Assembly (NCBI GenBank): GCA_963753245.1 | Contig: CAVWBK010000011.1 | Location: 62,001 to 126,000, forward strand | Direction: 5' to 3' | DNA length: 64,000 bases | Source of the DNA: VRUE01 sp963753245 | GTDB taxonomy: Bacteria; Actinomycetota; Thermoleophilia; Solirubrobacterales; 70-9 | In this document: in pieces, positions 33,756 through 43,010 of the stretch | Layout: the number at the start of each line of letters is the position of its first letter | Position numbering within the stretch: position 1 is the first letter of the stretch | The notes under the pieces: generated by a model | The model's database searches: none | What the model was told of the DNA's origin: nothing | Seen by the model: only the letters and a program-made list of their open reading frames with translations | Made by a program: the position numbers and the translations under genes

Positions 33756-34934
33756 CTACAGCCCCAGCTGTTTGCCGAGGATCTCCCTCATGATCTCATC
33801 GGTGCCGCCGCCGATCGGACCGAGCCGCGCATCACGGACCGCACGCTCGATTCCGTACTCCCGCATGTAGCCATAGCCGCCATAAATCTGCAGGCACTCG
33901 TCGGCGATCTCAAGGATCGCGCGTTGGGTGATCAGCTTTGCCATCGTCACCTCCTGGATGCAGTCCTTGCCCTCGTCAAAGAGACGCAGCGCGTTGTAGG
34001 TGATCGCCTTCGCCGCGTCGGCGCGGACCGCCATCTCCGCGATCTTGTGGCGGATCACCTGGAAGTTTCCGATCGGGCGGCCGAAGGCCTTGCGCTCCTT
34101 GGCGTAGTCGAGCGCCGACTCGGTCAGCCGCTGCATGCCGCCGAGCGCGCCGATCGCCATCAAGAGCCGCTCCCAGGCGAAGTTGAACATGATCAATTTG
34201 AAGCCCTCGTTCTCCTCGCCGAGAAGGTTCTCGGCCGGGACCTCAACGTCGGTGAAGGAGAGCTCGCCAGTGTCGGATGAGTGCCAGCCGAGCTTCTCCA
34301 GCTTGGCGGCGACCTCATAGCCCGGCATCTCTCGCTCGAGGACGAGAAAGGAGATGCCGCCGTGGCCACCCTCGCTCGTCGTCTTACAGGCGCAAACGAG
34401 GAAATCGGCCCGCACCCCGTTGGTAATGAAGGTCTTGGCGCCGTTGACCAGATAGCCGCCATCGACGCGCTCGGCGAAGGTGGTGATGCTCGCGACATCA
34501 GAGCCGGCCCCGGGCTCGGTTATCCCGAGCGCGCCGATCTTCTCGCCGGCGATCCCCGGAACCAGCCAACGCTGTTTTTGCCGCTCGGTACCGAAATTGA
34601 AAATCGGCGGCATCGCGATCGAGGCGTGTGCGTTGAGGCCGGCGGCGACTCCGCCCGAGCCCCCCGAGCGGGCCAGCTCCTCGACCCAGACCGCGTCGTG
34701 CAGGTGGCTACCTCCCTGGCCGCCGTAGGACTCGGGGAACTTCAGACCCATGAAACCGAGCTCAGCGCAGCGGCCGTATAGCTCGCGAGGGAATTGGCGC
34801 GCCTGCTCCCACTCCTCGACGTGCGGTGCGATCTCCCTGGTCACGAAGCGCCGCACAGTCTCGCGCAACTCCTCGTGCTCCTCGCCCAGGGGAGGGAGGG
34901 GTGCACGCCTCCCACTGTCCTTGACCACAGTCAA
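33756..34934 (-). CDS. Acyl-CoA dehydrogenase
   Basis: FAD enzyme for alpha,beta-dehydrogenation of an acyl-CoA, 392 residues. Signatures: GALGITEPGAGSDVASITT, GAKTFITNGVRADF, AFGRPIGNFQVIRHKIAEMA and the C-terminal CLQIYGGYGYMREYGIERAV, ending EILGKQLGL. The catalytic-base position is in the usual region after the YGGYGY motif. Start: TTG 34934, seven bases behind AAGGAG at the end of the NTF2-like gene; GTG 34928 is possible. Its last 35 bp are repeated at 31869, across the Fic block. Confidence 0.92.
   Translation of the reverse strand: MTVVKDSGRRAPLPPLGEEHEELRETVRRFVTREIAPHVEEWEQARQFPRELYGRCAELGFMGLKFPESYGGQGGSHLHDAVWVEELARSGGSGGVAAGLNAHASIAMPPIFNFGTERQKQRWLVPGIAGEKIGALGITEPGAGSDVASITTFAERVDGGYLVNGAKTFITNGVRADFLVCACKTTSEGGHGGISFLVLEREMPGYEVAAKLEKLGWHSSDTGELSFTDVEVPAENLLGEENEGFKLIMFNFAWERLLMAIGALGGMQRLTESALDYAKERKAFGRPIGNFQVIRHKIAEMAVRADAAKAITYNALRLFDEGKDCIQEVTMAKLITQRAILEIADECLQIYGGYGYMREYGIERAVRDARLGPIGGGTDEIMREILGKQLGL
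33757..33793. repeat. Direct repeat copy B: 3' end of the intact acyl-CoA dehydrogenase gene
   Basis: Matches 31869-31905 at 36 of 37 bases; the sequences diverge abruptly on both sides. This copy is in frame in the functional gene and includes its stop codon. Distance between copies is 1888 bp. Confidence 0.8.
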
Positions 34935-34938
34935 TCGC

Positions 34939-35355
34939 TCACTCCTTAAGCATCGTGTAGCCGCGTCCCTGGTGGTCGAAGCCGAGCAAATCTCCCTGCG
35001 GGTTCTTCCTACCACCGTGGTGGTAGGCGCGGACCTCGGCGATCTTGCCATCGCGAAACCGAAACCACTCGGTGCCCCGGTCGAGGCGCTTTTGCCCGGA
35101 CTCGGGGTCGCGCCAGGTCATCGCCCACTCGATCGCCGCCTGCTCGCCTTGTTCGATTCCACTCTCGAGGTGCCATCTACCTTCGATTTGCTCGACCGCG
35201 AAGGCGGCATACCGGCCAATCGCCTCGGCCCCCTCGTGCGGGCCCAGACGCGTGTAGTAGTGAACCGCGTCCTCGCTGAAATGCGAGGAGACCAACTCAG
35301 CGTCACCGCTGTTCAAGGCCTCGTAGTAGGAACGGATGTGGTCTAGATGCGGCAC
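34939..35355 (-). CDS. NTF2/SnoaL-like protein
   Basis: 138-residue cone-fold protein (IRSYYEALNSGDAELVSSHF, GAEAIGRYAAFAVEQIEGRW, TEWFRFRDGKIAEVRAYHHG). It starts with GTG 35355 directly after the stop of the upstream acyl-CoA dehydrogenase and ends 4 bp before the next one. Being placed between two dehydrogenases suggests a role on the same acyl substrate, perhaps as isomerase or hydratase-like enzyme, but catalytic residues cannot be assigned. Confidence 0.8.
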   Translation of the reverse strand: MPHLDHIRSYYEALNSGDAELVSSHFSEDAVHYYTRLGPHEGAEAIGRYAAFAVEQIEGRWHLESGIEQGEQAAIEWAMTWRDPESGQKRLDRGTEWFRFRDGKIAEVRAYHHGGRKNPQGDLLGFDHQGRGYTMLKE

Positions 35356-36573
<1,218 letters not shown>

Positions 36574-36633
36574 TGGTGTCTCTCCTCGTTCGCATTTCTT
36601 GGCAAGCACTCTGCCCGCCCAAAGCGAGTAGAC

Positions 36634-36650
36634 AGTAGCACTTCCTACTT
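36634..36650. promoter_or_regulatory. Dyad operator copy 1 (acyl-CoA dehydrogenase unit)
   Basis: AGTAGCACTTCCTACTT: arms AGTAG and CTACT around a 6-nt spacer. It differs at one base from the copy at 37088-37104 and sits in the upstream region of the minus-strand acyl-CoA dehydrogenase unit. Probably the target of a TetR-like or other dimeric regulator of acyl-CoA metabolism. Confidence 0.65.
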
Positions 36651-36678
36651 CCAAGACAGCGGTGCCAGTGCCGTTTCT

Positions 36679-37092
36679 ATGCTGCTCGCGATGCGGGCTG
36701 CAGTCCCCCTGATCGGCGTCGCGATCGCGATCGTCCCCGGTGGCGGCCTCTGGCGCCGCCGACCTGCGGACGGCAAGCAGGTCACCATTCTCGACAGCGA
36801 AACCGACAACTATCTGCTCGGCACGAGCAAGGCCGAGGTAATCGCAGCTGGCGGCGGCAATGACACGATCGACGGTCTGGGCGGCAGGGCGAAGGCATTC
36901 AACTTTGCGAGCCGCCGGTCGCGACAGCCTGCTCTCGGTCGAGAACGCGACCGGCTCGCGATCTGATGACTGGCTGCTGGGGACCGCGGGAGCCAACGCG
37001 CTTGAGGCGGACCGGGGAAGGACAAGCTGGTCGGCCGCGGCGGAAATGACACTTTGATCCAGCGTCGATCTTCGCTTCGTCGCAGTAAGTAG
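36679..37092 (+). pseudogene. Decayed exported RTX (calcium-binding repeat) protein gene
   Basis: ATG 36679 begins a signal peptide-like segment (MLLAMRAAVPLIGVAIAIVP) followed by DNYLLGTSKAEVIAAGGGND and TIDGLGG, the nonapeptide style of hemolysin-type calcium-binding repeats. After about 36890 the homology continues in the next frame (GRDSLLSVENATGS, SDDWLLGTAGAN) and after about 37015 returns to the first frame (GKDKLVGRGGNDTL), ending at TAG 37090. Two opposite frameshifts and a short length indicate a broken remnant. The end overlaps the second dyad operator. Confidence 0.7.
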
Positions 37093-37104
37093 AACTTCCT
37101 ACTT
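37088..37104. promoter_or_regulatory. Dyad operator copy 2 (enoyl-CoA hydratase operon)
   Basis: AGTAGAACTTCCTACTT, 16 of 17 bases as at 36634-36650 and in the same orientation; here the arms extend to AAGTAG and CTACTT. It lies 12-24 bp before the enoyl-CoA hydratase start, so a bound regulator would cover the promoter or start region. Confidence 0.65.
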
Positions 37105-37115
37105 TCGGTTCGGCT

Positions 37116-37910
37116 ATGGTGCGATCGATGGCCTATGAGTTGGTCACCTACGAGCTCCTCGACGGTGTCGCCACTGTCACCCTCAACAACCCCGAGAAGC
37201 GCAACATGCTCTCCGCGCAGATGCTGGCCGAGCTGGTCGACGCCGTCAGGGCGGTGCGCGAGGCGCCGGACGCTCGCGCTTTGGTCCTGACCGGAGCCGG
37301 CGAGAAGGCATTTTGCGCGGGCGCCGATCTGGGCGGCTTCGCCGCCGAAGTTCCACTGGTTGCCAAACACTTCGCCTCGGATCTCTTTCTCGAGTTCTTC
37401 CGGCTAATGCCGCGGCTCGGCAAGCCATCGCTTTGCGCGGTCAACGGCCACGTCCTCGCCGGTGGATTGGGGCTGGCCCTCTGCTGCGATTTGGTGATCG
37501 CCAGGCAGGGGGCAACCTTCGGAACCCCGGAGATAAATGTCGGCGCCTTCCCCTACATGATCATGGCGATCATCTACCGCAACGTGCCGCGCAAGAAGGT
37601 CAACGAGATGATGCTTTTAGGCGAGCGACTGAGCGCTGAGCAGGCGGTCGAGTACGGCCTCGCCAACAAGGTCGTCGCCGCGGGCGAGTTCGACGACGCT
37701 GTCGCTGAGTGGGCAGCCAAGCTGGCCGCCAAGAGTCCGGTCCTGATGCGGCTCGGCCATGACGCCATGTACCGCCAGCAAGACATGGCGATCGACGACG
37801 CGCTCGAGTTCCTGCGCTCGCAGCTCTCGCTCACCTTCTCGACCGAGGACATCGTCGAGGGCGTGACCGCCTTCTTCGAGAAGCGCGACCCTCAGTGGAA
37901 GGGAAGATGA
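37116..37910 (+). CDS. Enoyl-CoA hydratase/isomerase
   Basis: 264-residue crotonase: VTLNNPEKRNMLSAQMLAEL, FCAGADLGGF (oxyanion loop), NGHVLAGGLGLALCCDLVIA and the C-terminal GVTAFFEKRDPQWKGR. The region TFGTPEINVGAFPYM holds the family acid position. ATG 37116 gives MVRSMAYELV; ATG 37128 is equally likely. It is the first gene of a plus-strand operon with carboxylase, BKACE, OsmC, racemase and MerR genes and probably hydrates or rearranges an enoyl-CoA made by the divergent dehydrogenases. Confidence 0.9.
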   Translation: MVRSMAYELVTYELLDGVATVTLNNPEKRNMLSAQMLAELVDAVRAVREAPDARALVLTGAGEKAFCAGADLGGFAAEVPLVAKHFASDLFLEFFRLMPRLGKPSLCAVNGHVLAGGLGLALCCDLVIARQGATFGTPEINVGAFPYMIMAIIYRNVPRKKVNEMMLLGERLSAEQAVEYGLANKVVAAGEFDDAVAEWAAKLAAKSPVLMRLGHDAMYRQQDMAIDDALEFLRSQLSLTFSTEDIVEGVTAFFEKRDPQWKGR

Positions 37911-38155
37911 GCGTCGACCATCGCTTCCAGATCGTCGAGGACCGGGCTCAGAGACTTGGGCATCGTCACCTCGTTCAAGGCCAGGTCATGATTGCGATTC
38001 AGCCCGCCGCTGCCCTCCTAGGAGACCGCGTAATTCGCCTCGCTCGGCGACGCAGTGCCCGGCGGCCCACAGCAGGCGGGCGACATCGCGAGGCGGGCGA
38101 GCGCTGCTGCGATCAGGCCAACCACTTCAAAATTGCCGACGAGGGGGAGAATTGA
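37907..38155 (+). CDS. Doubtful small gene between hydratase and carboxylase
   Basis: An 82-residue frame joined by 4-bp overlaps at both ends (ATGA with the hydratase stop, TTGA with the carboxylase start), which argues for translation. Its sequence (Arg/His-rich, RRRSARRPTAGGRHREAGER) resembles no family and has weaker third-position bias. On the minus strand the same DNA reads HDLALNEVTMPKSL, SPVLDDLEAMVDAHLP with strong coding bias but with a stop inside, so it may be the remains of an antisense gene. Confidence 0.3.
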   Translation: MSVDHRFQIVEDRAQRLGHRHLVQGQVMIAIQPAAALLGDRVIRLARRRSARRPTAGGRHREAGERCCDQANHFKIADEGEN

Positions 38156-39735
38156 GCGATCCAGATCACAAGCTGCCCGGGACCGCGCCGCTGGGTGAGC
38201 TCACCGAGCAACTGCACGAGCGCCGCGCGAAGGCGAAGCTGGGCGGCGGTGAGGCGAAGATCGCCAAGCAGCACGAGCGTGGCAAGCTCACCGCCCGTGA
38301 GCGGATCGATCTGCTGGTCGACGCGGGAACCTTCTTCGAGATGGGGATCCACGGCCGGCCCCATTTCGCCCAGCGGGCGATGGACGGCGTCCAGGCGCCC
38401 GCCGACGGGGTCGTGACCGGCTGGGGGGACGTCGATGGTCGCCCCTGCTGTATCGCCGCCTATGACTTCACCGTGATGGCCGGGTCGATGGGGATGACGG
38501 GGGAGCTCAAGGTGACTCGCCTGCGGGAGATGGCGCTGCAGAAGCGGATGCCATTTGTCTGGCTGCTCGATTCGGCCGGTGCCCGCATCCAGGAGGCGGC
38601 GGGCTCACTGTTCGCAGGTTCTGGCCACCTCTTCCGCGAGGAGGTCGAAATGTCGGGCGTGGTCCCGATGGTGGCGGCGATGATGGGCCCCTGCGCCGCC
38701 GGGACCGCGTATATCCCGGCGCTCTCTGACTTCGTGCCGATGGTCTCCGGTCAGGGGGCGATGGCGCTTGCCGGCCCGCACCTGACCAAAGCGGTGACCG
38801 GCGAGGAGATCTCGATGGAGGAGCTCGGTGGAGCGAAGGTCCATTGCCGCAAATCCGGCGTCGGTGACCTCGAGGTTAAGGACGACGAGGAATGCATCGC
38901 CAAGGTCAAGGCCTATCTCTCCTACTTTCCACCGAACTGCGAGCAGCGCCCACCGCTGCGCGAGAGCGAGGATCCCGATGACCGTATGTCGGAGAGGCTG
39001 CTGGAGATCGTCCCCGACTCCTCACGCCAGCCCTATGACATGTATCAGGTGATCGGCGAGATCGTCGATGACGGTGAGTGGTTTGACATCAAGCCGAAGT
39101 TCGCCAAGACGCTGATCACCTGCTTCGCGCGCTTCGGCGGTCAGCCGGTCGGGATCGTCGCCAATCAGCCCAGGCAGCTGGCCGGCATCCTCGACAATGA
39201 CTCAGCCGACAAGGCGGCGCGCTTCATCAACCTCTGCGACGCCTTCAACATCCCGCTCGTCTTCCTTCAGGACGTGCCCGGCTTCATGGTTGGCGCCAAG
39301 GTCGAGCACGCCGGGATCATCCGCCACGGGGCCAAGATGCTCTATGCGGTGAGCCGCGCGACGGTGCCGAAGGTGACGGTGATCGTCCGCAAGGCCTACG
39401 GTGCCGGCTATTACGTGATGTGCGGCAAGGCCTATGAGCCCGACCTGATCGTCGCCTGGCCGGGCGCAGAGATCTCGGTGATGGGAGCCGAGGGAGCGGT
39501 CGAAATCATCGGTCGCTCGGCGATCGAGGCCTCCGAGGACCCAGAGGCGACTCGCGAGACGATGCTAAATGCCGTTCGTGAGCAAATCGATCCCTACATC
39601 GCCGCCGGCAACGCGGTGATCGATGACGTGATCGACCCGCGCGAGACGCGGCCGACGATCATCAAGGCGCTGCGTATGGCGCGCAACAAACACGTCGAGA
39701 AGCCGGCCAAACGCCACGGGGTGATGCCGGTATGA
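38152..39735 (+). CDS. Acyl-CoA carboxylase beta subunit (carboxyltransferase)
   Basis: 527-residue biotin-dependent carboxyltransferase of the propionyl/methylcrotonyl/geranyl-CoA carboxylase type. It shows KLTARERIDLLVDAGTFFEM, WLLDSAGARIQEAAGSLFAG, GTAYIPALSDFVPMV, FLQDVPGFMVG, KAYGAGYYVMCGKAYEPDLI and MGAEGAVEII. No alpha subunit (biotin carboxylase/carrier) is next to it, so it must share one made elsewhere. TTG 38152 follows a GGGGGAG ribosome site. Overlaps the BKACE gene by 4 bp. Confidence 0.94.
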   Translation: MSDPDHKLPGTAPLGELTEQLHERRAKAKLGGGEAKIAKQHERGKLTARERIDLLVDAGTFFEMGIHGRPHFAQRAMDGVQAPADGVVTGWGDVDGRPCCIAAYDFTVMAGSMGMTGELKVTRLREMALQKRMPFVWLLDSAGARIQEAAGSLFAGSGHLFREEVEMSGVVPMVAAMMGPCAAGTAYIPALSDFVPMVSGQGAMALAGPHLTKAVTGEEISMEELGGAKVHCRKSGVGDLEVKDDEECIAKVKAYLSYFPPNCEQRPPLRESEDPDDRMSERLLEIVPDSSRQPYDMYQVIGEIVDDGEWFDIKPKFAKTLITCFARFGGQPVGIVANQPRQLAGILDNDSADKAARFINLCDAFNIPLVFLQDVPGFMVGAKVEHAGIIRHGAKMLYAVSRATVPKVTVIVRKAYGAGYYVMCGKAYEPDLIVAWPGAEISVMGAEGAVEIIGRSAIEASEDPEATRETMLNAVREQIDPYIAAGNAVIDDVIDPRETRPTIIKALRMARNKHVEKPAKRHGVMPV

Positions 39736-40619
39736 GTCGGTTTGAGGACCCGGTGGTGATCTCCTGTTCGATCAGCGGGGTGATCGCCAACCGTGATCAG
39801 TGCCCGGCGATCCCCTACACGCCTGAGGAGTACGCCGCGGAGGCGCGCCGCGCGGTCGATGAGGGGGCTTCGCAGATTCATATCCACGCGCGCACACCCG
39901 ACGGCACGCCCTCCTATGAGGTCGAGGATTTTCGAGCAATCACCGAAGCGATCGAGGCCGCGGTCGGTGATGTGATCATCAACTACTCGACCGGAGCGAT
40001 TGGGATCCCGATCGAGAAGCGGCTCGAGTACCTGCGCCAGTGCAAGCCCGACGTCGCGGCGCTCAACATGAGCTCGATGAACTACGCCAAGTACAGCGCG
40101 CGGCGCAAAGACTTTGTCTTCAAAGCCGTCTTTGAGAACAGCTTCGACACGATCACCGAGTTCCTCACCGAGATGAGGGAGCTTGGCATCAAGCCCGAGC
40201 ACGAGTGCTTTGACGCCGGCCACGTGGCCAATCTCGACCCGCTGATCGACATGGGGCTGCTCGAGCCACCTCTGCAGATCTCGCTGGTGATGGGGGTGAC
40301 CGGCGGGATTCGCCCGACCCCACGCAACGTGACCGCGATGTCGGATCAGATCCCGGGCGGCCCCGCAGGACAAAACCAGTGGCAGGTGATCGGCATCTCC
40401 CGCGATCAGTGGAAGCTGCTCGCCTCCTCGCTGGTGCTCGGAGGCAACGTGCGCGCCGGGGTCGAGGACAATCTCTACCTGCCCGATGGCGAGATGTGTA
40501 AGTCCAATGGCGAGCTGATCGCCAAGGCGCGCCAGATGGCCGAGGACGTCGGTCGCCGCGCCGCGACAGTCGCCGAGGCACGCGAGCTGCTCGGCGTCGC
40601 CAAGAGGGCGAGGGCCTGA
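39732..40619 (+). CDS. BKACE-family beta-keto acid cleavage enzyme (DUF849)
   Basis: 295-residue zinc enzyme that condenses a beta-keto acid with acetyl-CoA and splits it, giving acetoacetate and a new acyl-CoA. Visible: VVISCSISGVIANRDQCPAI, the zinc-binding SQIHIHARTPDG (HxH), the catalytic-region ECFDAGHVANLDPL, LVMGVTGGIRPTPRNV and SLVLGGNVRAGVEDNLYLPD. All conserved features are intact. Linked to carboxylase, hydratase and racemase genes, it probably performs the chain-cleavage step of an unusual acyl-CoA breakdown route. Confidence 0.92.
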   Translation: MSRFEDPVVISCSISGVIANRDQCPAIPYTPEEYAAEARRAVDEGASQIHIHARTPDGTPSYEVEDFRAITEAIEAAVGDVIINYSTGAIGIPIEKRLEYLRQCKPDVAALNMSSMNYAKYSARRKDFVFKAVFENSFDTITEFLTEMRELGIKPEHECFDAGHVANLDPLIDMGLLEPPLQISLVMGVTGGIRPTPRNVTAMSDQIPGGPAGQNQWQVIGISRDQWKLLASSLVLGGNVRAGVEDNLYLPDGEMCKSNGELIAKARQMAEDVGRRAATVAEARELLGVAKRARA

Positions 40620-40621
40620 GG

Positions 40622-41044
40622 ATGGCGGTGACCAAACACCACGCGCGCGTGGTCTGGGAGGGCGGCGAGGAGGATCGCCGCGCCCACCGCGTCGAGCTGG
40701 CCGACCAGGTTCTGCCCTCCTCCTCGGCTCCGGAGTTCGGGGGCGACACGACCAAGTCCAACCCCGAGGAGCTGATGGCAGCGGCGCTGTCTTCCTGTCA
40801 CATGCTGTGGTTCTTGGCACTGGCCCAGAAGGAGGGCTTCAAGGTCGCCGCCTATGAGGACTCCGCGGAGGCGACCCTCGAAGAGGAGCACTTCATCGGC
40901 GCCGTGCTGCGACCCAAGGTCGAGTGGAAGGGCGAGGATCACCCCGATGCCGAGGCGCTGCAGGCCCTGCACGCTGAGGCCCACTCGCGGTGTTTCGTCG
41001 CCAACTCGGTCAAGTTCCCGGTCGAGGTCCGCCCCGATGGCTAA
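40622..41044 (+). CDS. OsmC/Ohr-family protein
   Basis: 140-residue thiol-dependent peroxidase fold protein. It has FGGDTTKSNPEELMAAALSS, CHMLWFLALAQKEGF, with the first reactive cysteine in SSCHM and the second in HSRCFVANSVKFPVEV. OsmC-like proteins reduce organic or lipid hydroperoxides; here it stands inside an acyl-CoA catabolic operon, two bases after the BKACE gene and overlapping the next gene by 8 bp. Confidence 0.88.
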   Translation: MAVTKHHARVVWEGGEEDRRAHRVELADQVLPSSSAPEFGGDTTKSNPEELMAAALSSCHMLWFLALAQKEGFKVAAYEDSAEATLEEEHFIGAVLRPKVEWKGEDHPDAEALQALHAEAHSRCFVANSVKFPVEVRPDG

Positions 41045-42287
41045 CAACGTCGGCGAGCTGCCGCTCGCCGACGTCAAGGTCCTCGACCTGACCCGACTCT
41101 TGCCCGGCGGCTTTTGTTCCCTTCTGCTCGCCGACCTCGGTGCCGAGGTGCTGAAGGTCGAGGACACCGGGATCGGTGATTACATCCGCTGGGCGCCTCC
41201 CTATTACGGCTCTGAGGCCGAGCAGGAGCTCGGCACCCGCTCGGCGCTTTACCTCTCGCTCAACCGCGGCAAGCGCTCGATTCGCCTCGACCTCAAGTCC
41301 GAGGCTGGCCGCGAGGCTCTGCTGCGCCTGGTCGCGCGCTATGACGTTGTGATCGACGGCTTTCGCCCCGGAGTCCTTGAGCGACTCGGGGTGGGCTTTG
41401 AGCGGATGCGCGAAACCAACCCGGCGATCGTCTTCTGCGCGATCACCGGCTACGGGCAGGAGAGCCCCTACGCCCAGCGAGCCGGCCACGACATGAACTA
41501 TCTCGGCCTGGTCGGCCTGCTTGGGCTGACCGGTGCCAGGGGCGGGGCGCCGGTGCAGTCCGGCGGCCAGATCGCCGATCTTGGCGGCGGTGCGCTGATG
41601 GCCGCCTTCGGTGTGATGGCCGCCCTGCATGAGCGCCAGCGATCCGGCGAGGGGCAGCTGGTCGACGTCTCGATGGCCGACGGCGCCCTCTCCTGGCTGG
41701 CGATGGTCGCCGGGCGCTACTTCTGTGACGGCGAGGTGCCCAGCCGCGGCGGCCAACAGCTGGCCGGCGGCCTGCTCTGCTATCTGCCCTATGAGGTCGC
41801 CGACGGCTGGGTCAGCTGCGGCGCGCTGGAGCCGAAGTTCTGGGCGGCCTTCTGCCAGGGGGTCGAGCGGCCCGACCTGATCGAGGCCCAGTTCCAGGCA
41901 CCCGGTTCGGAGCCCTGGGAGCAGGTCGCCGCCGTCTTTCGCTCGCGCACGCGCGCCCAGTGGCGCGCCTTCAACGACGAGCACGACTGCTGTATTGAGC
42001 CGGTCCTCGACCTCGATGAGGCGCTCGATTCCGAGCTGGTTCGGGCCCGCGGGATGGTGGTCGAGATGGACCAACCTCGACTCGGACCGGTGCGCCAGCT
42101 CGGCGTCCCGATCAAGCTGAGCCGCACTCCGGGAGACCCGAGCAGGCCGGCCCCTGCCTTTGGCGAGCACACCGGCGAGGTCCTCCGCGAGAGCGGCTAC
42201 AGCGAGGAGGAGATCGTCTCGCTGCTCGAGTCAGGGGCGGTCGCCGGGCCGGGCGGCGCTGACTCAGCCGCCAGCTTTCGGGCGTGA
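41037..42287 (+). CDS. Alpha-methylacyl-CoA racemase-like protein (CaiB/BaiF family)
   Basis: 416-residue family III CoA-transferase-fold protein. ADVKVLDLTRLLPGGFCSLL and SLNRGKRSIRLDLKSEAGRE are general CaiB marks. The active-site stretch AGHDMNYLGLVG (His-Asp) and IADLGGGALMAAFG (second Asp) correspond to the residues of bacterial alpha-methylacyl-CoA racemases rather than CoA transferases. A racemase would let dehydrogenases handle 2-methyl-branched acyl-CoAs. ATG 41037 overlaps the OsmC gene. Confidence 0.87.
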   Translation: MANNVGELPLADVKVLDLTRLLPGGFCSLLLADLGAEVLKVEDTGIGDYIRWAPPYYGSEAEQELGTRSALYLSLNRGKRSIRLDLKSEAGREALLRLVARYDVVIDGFRPGVLERLGVGFERMRETNPAIVFCAITGYGQESPYAQRAGHDMNYLGLVGLLGLTGARGGAPVQSGGQIADLGGGALMAAFGVMAALHERQRSGEGQLVDVSMADGALSWLAMVAGRYFCDGEVPSRGGQQLAGGLLCYLPYEVADGWVSCGALEPKFWAAFCQGVERPDLIEAQFQAPGSEPWEQVAAVFRSRTRAQWRAFNDEHDCCIEPVLDLDEALDSELVRARGMVVEMDQPRLGPVRQLGVPIKLSRTPGDPSRPAPAFGEHTGEVLRESGYSEEEIVSLLESGAVAGPGGADSAASFRA

Positions 42288-42988
42288 CCGTGGCCGGCAA
42301 TGGAGACCTGCTGCGCATGGGGGAGCTCGCTGAGGCCTCCGGCGTGCCGGCGCCGACGATCAAGCACTATTTGCGGGAAGGGCTGCTCCCCGAGCCGGTC
42401 AAGACGAGCCGCAACATGGCCTACTACTCGCCGGATTTCGTCGATCGGATCAAGCTGATCAAGCAGCTCCAGGAGGAGCGCTACATGCCGCTGCGGGCGA
42501 TCAAGGTGCTGCTCGACGAGGACCCCGAGCGCGCTCGGGCTCTGGTCGAGCTCGAGGACCGGATCCTTGACCGGGCGTTGGCCGGCGAGCGCACCAGGAC
42601 CAGCGCCAGCGAGGTGCGCGAGCGCTACGGGGTTCCCAGGGAGGTGCTCGACCGGCTTGAGGAGCTCGAGCTGCTGAGTCCCAACAGCCGCGGCTACTCG
42701 CCTTCGGACGTCAAGATCATCGAGGCGATCAGCCGCTTTCGGGCCGGCGGTTATGACGAGGCGATCGGCTTCACCGTCTATGACACTCTGCGCTACAAGA
42801 GTGCGATCGAAGAGCTGGTCCGCCAGGAGGTCGAGGTGGTGATGGAGCGTCTCGCCAGCGAGGTTCCGCCCGAGCGGGTGGTCGAGATGCTCGAATCCGG
42901 CGCCCAGCCCCTGCAGGACCTGATCGCGGCTCTGCACACCAAGCTGATGGTGGTCGAGCTCGAGCGCCATCGTGCGCGGCGCAGCTGA
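42284..42988 (+). CDS. MerR-family transcriptional regulator
   Basis: 234 residues with an N-terminal MerR winged helix: LLRMGELAEASGVPAPTIKH, YLREGLLPEPVKTSRNMAYY and VDRIKLIKQLQEERYMPLRA. The C-terminal part is a long helical region (EELELLSPNSRGYSPSDVKI) without a cysteine metal site, as in MerR proteins of lipid or acyl-CoA metabolism. GTG 42284 overlaps the racemase stop by 4 bp. As last gene of the operon it is the nearest candidate regulator, although MerR sites usually have longer arms than the AGTAG dyads. Confidence 0.88.
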   Translation: MTVAGNGDLLRMGELAEASGVPAPTIKHYLREGLLPEPVKTSRNMAYYSPDFVDRIKLIKQLQEERYMPLRAIKVLLDEDPERARALVELEDRILDRALAGERTRTSASEVRERYGVPREVLDRLEELELLSPNSRGYSPSDVKIIEAISRFRAGGYDEAIGFTVYDTLRYKSAIEELVRQEVEVVMERLASEVPPERVVEMLESGAQPLQDLIAALHTKLMVVELERHRARRS

Positions 42989-43010
42989 GACACGGCGGAT
43001 CGCCCGGGCC

